Shown here piece by piece: positions 58,479 to 64,000 of a stretch of 64,000 nucleotides of DNA. The stretch lies in assembly GCF_040958095.1 (NCBI RefSeq), contig NC_091151.1, positions 3,217,630 to 3,281,629 on the forward strand, read 5' to 3'. Positions within the stretch are counted from its first letter, which is position 1, and every line of letters begins with the position of its first letter. Made by a program: the position numbers and the translations under genes. The notes under the pieces were generated by a model. That model was not told the origin of the DNA. It saw nothing but the letters and a program-made list of their open reading frames with translations, and made no database searches. The stretch comes from Procambarus clarkii (lineage: Eukaryota; Arthropoda; Malacostraca; Decapoda; Cambaridae).

Positions 58479-60452
58479 ATGTACGAGTATAAGCGAAAAA
58501 AGCGACTCCAATACAACAACAGATGGATGCAAGTATCAAGAAGGCTAAAACGTATACACAAAATGCATCCAAATACAGCTGTACACACTAGTGAACCCAT
58601 TAATCTTACTGAGGCAGCATCAAGTTCAGAGATTGAGTCGTCAGACAATGACATTAGTTCTTTTGAAGCCGAGTCAAATCAAGAGTATGGATTAGGCTCT
58701 GAAATTGATGATTTACACATGAATCTTACTGATATTCATGATGTATTATCTAATTCTCAAAGTGAGGAGGAGAATGATGACCATGATAATCATCATTCAC
58801 TTGTTTACCCACAGAATTTATTAATTCAGTGGGTAAACAAGAATGGTGTTACACACAATGCTGTTGATGAATTATTAAAAATTTTGAGGCAAATGGGAAT
58901 TGACTACTTACAAAAAACAGCTCGGACACTAATCAGTTCTGAAAGGTACATAGAAACTCAGCAAAAATCTGGAATGAAATATGTCTACTTTGGGTTAAAA
59001 GAGGAACTGTTAAAAAACATAAGTAGATATCCAAAAGCAACTATAAAAGGACTGAGACAATTATTATTGTCATGTAACATTGATGGCCTTCCTATATTTA
59101 GAAGCAAAAATGATGCTTTGTGGCCAGTTCTCTGTGCAGTAATGAATATTACACCTTTGAAAGTCTTTCCAGTTGTCCTCATGTATGGACGTTCTAAGCC
59201 AAGTGATTTAAATTTCTTATATGATTTTATATCTGATATGGATGACCTTTTGTTGCATGGGATTCAGTATGGTAACAGAACTATCAACATAAAATTACAA
59301 TGTGTAATTTGTGATGCACCTGCTAAGGCTATGGTGAAGTCCATAAAACTGTTTTCAGGTTATTATGGCTGTGACAAATGTGAACAGAAAGGTACTTGGA
59401 TGGGGAAAATGACATATCCAGAAGTAACAAATTTAACCATTAGAACAGACACACGCTTCCGTAATCAATCTAACTCGCAACATCATCATGGTAAATCACC
59501 ATTCTGTGACTTGAACATAGACTTAATTGCAGCGTTTCCCATTGACTATATGCACCAGGTGTGCCTTGGTGTTATGAAGCGACTTCTTGTCACCTGGATA
59601 CGGAAAAACACATTTAAATTATGTAGCCGCCAGATTTCTGAAATTAGTGCTAGATTGGTGAGCATAAAAGATTTTGTGCCCAATATTTTTGCACGTAAAC
59701 CACGAGGTTTGGAAGAAATTGACAGATGGAAGGCAACTGAATACAGACAGTTTCTTCTCTACACAGGAAAGCTTGTATTGAAAGGTATTCTACCCCAAGA
59801 GATGTATGATCATTTCCTTACTCTCAGTGTTGGTATAAGTTTTCTTGTTTCGCCCACATGTATGTCCTTAAAATACGGCAAATATGCTCATGACCTTTTG
59901 CTGAATTTTGTATCAAGGTGTGGTGATCTGTATGGGAAAGATTTTCTAGTCTACAATGTTCACAGTTTGATTCACCTAACAGCAGATGCTGAGGAACATG
60001 GTACTCTTGACAGTTGTTCAGCTTTTCCATTTGAAAATTATTTGCATCAGCTGAAAAAGATGGTCAGATCAAGTAAAAATCCAATTGTCCAAATTACAAA
60101 AAGAATAAAGGAGGCTGAAAATACCATGATTTATAAAACATCTCCAGATAATAAAATTTCTCATAAATTTCCTAACAATGTATATTCGTTACCTGGATAT
60201 AATTGCTGTGAAGTGTTAAGGACTGTACACAGCCGAAGAAGTGAAGAAAATTACTTCATTGTTAGGGTATATCCTTTTCAAAGCCCAATATTTACTAGTC
60301 CTTGTGATTCAAGAATATTTGGGGCCTTCAATGTTAATCCACGTAAGGACTTTTTAAAAAAAGTGTATAGGATTAACACATCAACCAGAGGAATGTTAAT
60401 CAAGAAAACAGAAAGTACTTATATCTTCTTGTCAATACTACATGATTTATGA
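58479..60452 (+). CDS. EnSpm/CACTA-like (Tnp2-type) transposase
   Basis: A single uninterrupted frame of 657 residues from ATG at 58479 to TGA at 60452. The N-terminus is basic ('YEYKRKKRLQYNNRW'), followed by an acidic Ser-rich region (about residues 45-110) and 'LLIQWVNKNGVTHNAVDELL'. The core matches the Tnp2/CMC transposase fold: 'NIDGLPIFRSKNDALWPVL', 'VICDAPAKAM' with D279, a CxxC zinc element ('YYGCDKCEQKG'), 'FPIDYMHQVCLGVMKRLL' with D356, and 'FPFENYLHQLKKMVRSSKN' with E519. These are the likely D-D-E catalytic residues. It would catalyse excision and insertion in the nucleus. The complete frame with all three acids suggests recent activity or selection. A second gene follows 228 bp downstream on the same strand. 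EnSpm versus another CMC group is not certain. Confidence 0.88.
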   Translation: MYEYKRKKRLQYNNRWMQVSRRLKRIHKMHPNTAVHTSEPINLTEAASSSEIESSDNDISSFEAESNQEYGLGSEIDDLHMNLTDIHDVLSNSQSEEENDDHDNHHSLVYPQNLLIQWVNKNGVTHNAVDELLKILRQMGIDYLQKTARTLISSERYIETQQKSGMKYVYFGLKEELLKNISRYPKATIKGLRQLLLSCNIDGLPIFRSKNDALWPVLCAVMNITPLKVFPVVLMYGRSKPSDLNFLYDFISDMDDLLLHGIQYGNRTINIKLQCVICDAPAKAMVKSIKLFSGYYGCDKCEQKGTWMGKMTYPEVTNLTIRTDTRFRNQSNSQHHHGKSPFCDLNIDLIAAFPIDYMHQVCLGVMKRLLVTWIRKNTFKLCSRQISEISARLVSIKDFVPNIFARKPRGLEEIDRWKATEYRQFLLYTGKLVLKGILPQEMYDHFLTLSVGISFLVSPTCMSLKYGKYAHDLLLNFVSRCGDLYGKDFLVYNVHSLIHLTADAEEHGTLDSCSAFPFENYLHQLKKMVRSSKNPIVQITKRIKEAENTMIYKTSPDNKISHKFPNNVYSLPGYNCCEVLRTVHSRRSEENYFIVRVYPFQSPIFTSPCDSRIFGAFNVNPRKDFLKKVYRINTSTRGMLIKKTESTYIFLSILHDL

Positions 60453-60679
60453 CTAGTAAGTTTCTTGTGATTGTTTTTGATTCTTGTGCAAGCTGTAGGA
60501 ATACTCTTTGCTTACATTGCAAACTTTTAACTTTAGTAAAAAGTATTGTTCACCATCATAACATATTAGAATTAAGGTTAACATTGTTGTTTAGTACTAT
60601 ATAAAATTAGTGACTGCTTATTTTCTTAGACACTGATAATGTGCTGCAGAAAATGTCCCTAATCAGTTTAAATTTGTAG

Positions 60680-63317
60680 ATGGCTGAATCTGAAAATAAA
60701 TACATCGTTGTGGAAGATGAAGAAGGAGAATTGTCAATCATCCATATCAAATGGATGTTTAGTGCATCTGATGTAAGTCAATATATATATATATTGTTTA
60801 TTTGCAAAATTAAAACATTAGTATTTAAAATATGTGTATATGATATATGTTGATAGATTTAGAGATATATATGTATATAATATATGAAATACAGTGGGGC
60901 CTCGATTTATGAGACATACATTTACATATACATATATTTACAAATATATGTCCCCTTTCCAGGGATCAAACGTGGGCTATTGGCCACGTGAAAACCAATC
61001 ATTGAAAGCCAAAAGAGGAGAAATACCAGACCCATCGAAATGGAGACGTTTCAACATCAGCAAGATTTATTCCATTGATAGTAATTAAATACAAGCATTG
61101 ATTCATATGGTTAAATCAAAAATTTCTCAATGTTTTGATGTTATACAAAGTTTCGTAATAATGAATTATATATACTCTAATTTTTATTATAGGTACTTGG
61201 GAACTTGCCCTAAAACACCTTAAAAAGGCAGAAGAAACGTCAAATATGGAAAGTGACACAGACACAAGTTATCACCATAGGACAGTAAAATACAGAAGAA
61301 TACCAAATGATGTGGATAGAGGTATGTAGGAATGAATGTTTAGAGTTATTCAAAATAATTGTTAAAAAAATGAAACATGATTGGCTTAATGGAACAAATA
61401 ATCTTATTTACTAGGTAATATATTTTGCTAGGTAATATATTAAAATATATATATAGATATATGTTAATAGTTTTTCTGAATGCATTAAACGTTTTTGTTT
61501 CAGACAGTGAAGATTCACCACCAAGAAAAGTAACTGTTTCCATGCCCCGAAAGACTGCCGAGTGTAAGCTGACTCTAGATGAACATCAAAATAATATGAT
61601 ACAGGAATCAGGTAATTTAATTTAATTGAAAACATTTTATTTCTTTTTGAATGATGGTTTTCTTTTTAACAGAACAAGACAGAACTGGACAGAACTATTT
61701 TGTATTTAAAACTATTTGGTAAATATTTTCTATACAATGCTAATACGCTTCCACCCCTGACAGAATCATGTGGGACCAGCAAGTCTATCTGCAGGCCCAG
61801 TAAAATACCTTCCCCTCAAACTCCTAGACAAGACAGAACTGGTAAGCTTTAAGTAACTGGAGAAACATTTACATACACAGATAGTAACGTACTTGTGTAT
61901 GATTTTAATGTAATATATTTTTACCAGCCTTCAGGGTGATGGAAACACTTTAAATGGTGTCGCTCCATTGTGTGAAACAAAATTTTTTAATGCATTCATA
62001 AAAGCTATAAGCTAATGTAATAATTCAATAATTACTATTTGTAGTTTTATGTATTTAAAACTATTTTGTAAATATTTTCTATACAATGCTAATACGCTTC
62101 CACCCCTGACAGAATCTTGTGGGACCAACAAGTCTATCTACAGGCCGAGTACAAAACCTTCCCCTCAAACTCCAAGACAAGACAGAACTGAAAGCTCTCC
62201 TTTCGAAAAATCTAGTAAGTACCGATTTATTATGTGTTGATTATTTTTTGTTATACATACAAGAAAATACATTGAGGGAGAGTACAGACTTGAAATTTTA
62301 CATTCTTGTAAAGCAACTAAGTAGATGATGGTAGTATCATCAAACAATACAGGTTTAATCATGTTAGAGACATAAAGCAGATCATTGATGTATATAACAA
62401 ATAGGAGGGGGTCTAAGGATGCTGCCCTGTGTCACCCCTATCATAGAATGGGAGAGGTTACATAATTGAAGGCTACATGACAGTAGCCCATTTGACAGTG
62501 ACCTGACACCAATGTGTCTGTCACTAAAATAGGATCCACTAAGGATCAATACATATATCATATATATGCAACACTAAATGCTTGTTCTAGTAAGCCTTTT
62601 TTTTTTTGCAGTAACAGAAAAAATGGAATACATAATGAAGGAATTATCAAAATTGACATTTTTATCAGGGGATATCCTGAATATTGTCAAAATGACGGAA
62701 ACCCATATGTCAAAAACACATGGAGATATACCAATCCTGGAAGACATTCTTCCATCCCCACTTGAAACTGTTGAGCAGGTGGAAAGTCTGTCACATGAGC
62801 TAAAAGTTAACAGTGAATATAAAAAGAGTATGGTAAGTGTTGCTTAATTCTTTTAGCCTGAGTATGGTAAGTGTTGCTGAATTTTTTTAGCCTTGTACAT
62901 ATGTCTTTTGATTAGTTTTTTTGCAGATGAAGGAAGGTGGGGTGGCACATAATTGATTGTTCAGTGTTATGTTTAAGGTACAAATAAAACAAAAGCAAAA
63001 GTTACTCAAATTCGTTGATTTTTGTAATAGTTAAGAAGGAAAATATTTTAATGCTATTTATTTAATACAGTTGGAAATTAGAAAATCTAATGTTGAGATT
63101 GAAAGATATATATTATTCTCTATTACCTTACAGCTTATGCATTATTTTAACAGGTCCAGACGCTGTCTCAAATGGGCGGTGCAAGCTGTGGAGACACAGT
63201 GAGACGAATGATGAGGAGGATAGGGACCTATGGGGTCTGGTCTCAGTATTCACTCGTTGGGCGCAAGAGGAAACGTGTCTTCAAAACCTTGGATATTTGT
63301 AATGTAATAATAAGTAC
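60680..63317 (+). CDS. Multi-exon DUF4806-like gene next to the transposase
   Basis: A spliced gene of at least eight exons: 60680-60772, 60963-61080, 61193-61321, 61504-61611, 61764-61841, 62113-62214, 62612-62832 and 63154-about 63313. All introns are GT..AG and phases fit throughout. The product, at least about 335 residues, starts 'MAESENKYIVVEDEEGELSI', followed by 'GYWP', 'WRRFNISKIYSID', 'TWELALKHLKKAEETSN', then a low-complexity middle. The last exon reads 'VQTLSQMGGASCGDTVRRMM' and 'GTYGVWSQYSLVGRKRKRVF', which matches the DUF4806 domain as I know it. A further exon may follow, since a donor-like GTACGT lies at about 63314; otherwise TAA ends the frame. Function is unknown; position suggests an accessory protein of the transposon. 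Confidence 0.75.
61715..62190 (+). repeat. Tandem duplication covering one exon
   Basis: About 140 bp of intron end plus exon (from TATTTAAAACTATTT to AGACAAGACAGAACTG) occur twice, about 345 bases apart. Both exon copies keep the acceptor, the phase and the reading 'ESCGT(S/N)KSI', with a few substitutions. Confidence 0.92.
62260..62560 (-). pseudogene. LINE RT fragment inside an intron
   Basis: On the minus strand 'GVTQGSILRPLLFVIYINDL' and 'VLFDDTTII' match RT motifs around the catalytic site (normally FADDT). It lies in the intron between exons 6 and 7 of the DUF4806-like gene, in antisense. Confidence 0.8.
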
Positions 63318-63586
63318 GTAAATTTGAAATTTTTTTGGATTATATATATGTCTGCATGTATTATGTATTATACTTGCATGCTTGTTAATGACTTGTATTC
63401 TAGTCTTGTGGGTATCTCCTTTCTCCTACGGTCCAAATGCTTTGTTCTTACCTAGCATTTTGCTTTGTTTGGGTATGAATGTTTGTGTACCTTCATTGTA
63501 TATTTTGCAAAATTTGCCATATATCTCATTACTCCTCTGCCTAGGAACAAGTCTGTCTAATTATACTCAATAACTATTTTTCAAAG
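63318..63586. other. 3' flank of the DUF4806-like gene
   Basis: AT-rich sequence after the last recognised exon; no further exon or element terminus is identified. Confidence 0.4.
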
Positions 63587-63680
63587 TTCCCCATAGTGTC
63601 CTTTATTGAAATAGAGTTCATGAACCGTTTCAATATCCTTATTTTCTTCTAGATTATATCTTAAAGTATATTTAAATGTT
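63587..63680 (-). pseudogene. LINE linker fragment
   Basis: About 75% similar to 58017-58110 and in the same orientation. On the minus strand it reads 'YNLEENKDIETVHELYFNKG', the endonuclease-RT linker of a LINE. Confidence 0.6.
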
Positions 63681-63795
63681 ATTGTGACATTGCATTGCAA
63701 TTGAGCTGCGTTGTTAACCATTCTGTTCATTTCATGAGTATATTTTATTTTCTATTTTTTCATATCATTTTTTTTATCTGTTTTTATTTTTCAGT

Positions 63796-63869
63796 GATGG
63801 GAATATCAGATCATTTGATGTTCCCATCAGAAAATTGGGAAAGTCAGATCTTTTGATGTTCCCAATTTT
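63796..63869. repeat. Two adjacent hairpins with shared core
   Basis: 63796-63828 has arms GATGGGAATATCA and TGATGTTCCCATC; 63831-63869 has arms AAAATTGGGAA and TTCCCAATTTT. Both enclose a related TCAGATC..TTTGATG core. They lie in the 3' flank of the transposase region and may be part of an element terminus. Confidence 0.7.
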
Positions 63870-63914
63870 CAGATGGAAGCATCAGACCATCATGGAATGC
63901 ATGGGATGAGGTAG

Positions 63915-64000
63915 TTTAGAATGGTGGGGAGGACGAGAGGGGGGATGGTGGGGAAGACGAGGGAACAGAGGAGAGGGTAATGGTGGGGAGGACGAGGGGA
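63915..64000 (+). repeat. Purine-rich minisatellite at the window edge
   Basis: Repeats of GGTGGGGAGGACGAG with spacers such as GGGGGATGGTGGGGAAGAC; it continues past the end of the window. Confidence 0.8.

Noticed and set aside
63071-63153. An additional exon between exons 7 and 8 of the DUF4806-like gene
   Set aside because: There is an acceptor but no plausible donor, and reading through leads to a stop in the DUF4806 region; direct joining of 62832 to 63154 keeps the frame.
58017-63680. Similar 94-bp blocks at 58017 and 63587 as a target duplication or LTR pair around the transposon
   Set aside because: Both read as the same antisense LINE linker peptide with independent changes, so they are two LINE fragments.

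Overview
This window is nuclear DNA of a eukaryote, almost certainly an arthropod and most likely a decapod crustacean such as a crayfish. The evidence is spliced genes with GT..AG introns, TTAGG-type interstitial repeats (33.4, 38.1 and 50.6 kb), very long TA, CA and TTG/GTG microsatellites, tRNA-derived SINEs, and crayfish-style repeats recognised from memory. The species call is inference. No ordinary host housekeeping gene is recognisable; the window is a stack of mobile elements, mostly decayed and nested, plus satellites.

Layout. 0-5 kb: a foldback element, a LINE reverse transcriptase (RT) fragment and a broken Penelope-like element (PLE) on the minus strand. 5.3-9.1 kb: a minus-strand relic of a Polinton/Maverick-type protein-primed DNA polymerase B, a small spliced ORF and a cysteine-rich open frame, with a SINE inserted. 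9.2-10.4 kb: first copy of a LINE family with RNase H (here 'family A'). 10.6-15.1 kb: a piggyBac element bounded by TTAA and short inverted repeats; its transposase is interrupted by a second family A copy with a clean 13-bp target duplication and by a CA microsatellite. 16.3-20.4 kb: a 42-bp minisatellite, a second SINE and two G/T-rich arrays. 20.6-21.6 kb: a solo LTR. 22.7-25.7 kb: third family A copy, a ~900-bp foldback and an unidentified decayed coding relic. 26.1-32.6 kb: minus-strand LINE remains (zinc-knuckle ORF1, a CR1/Rex1-like RT, an RT-RNase H element) with a nested foldback and a 29-bp minisatellite. 33.1-38.5 kb: a well-preserved PLE with an upstream ORF pair and an intact RT ORF, lying between two near-identical 385-bp MITEs set in TA tracts. 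38.5-39.0 kb: assembly gap. 39.0-40.8 kb: fourth family A copy. 41.3-45.3 kb: a Ty3/Gypsy relic with gag, protease and integrase in the unusual protease-integrase order of Gmr1-like elements, broken by a solo LTR, a short retro-insertion and a LINE ORF1 segment (45.3-46.7 kb). 48.0-48.5 kb: a piggyBac zinc domain with no catalytic domain. 50.3-57.7 kb: a higher-order tandem array of 637-bp and ~1.2-kb units. 58.5-63.3 kb: an intact EnSpm/CACTA-like transposase ORF followed on the same strand by a multi-exon gene ending in a DUF4806-like domain; this is the most gene-like and most interesting part.

How the parts relate. Most features do not cooperate. The likely functional modules are the transposase plus DUF4806-like pair at the right end, and the PLE ORF pair plus RT. 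The insertions give a relative history: piggyBac before family A copy 2; Gmr1-like element before solo LTR B, the short retro-insertion and the LINE ORF1 segment.
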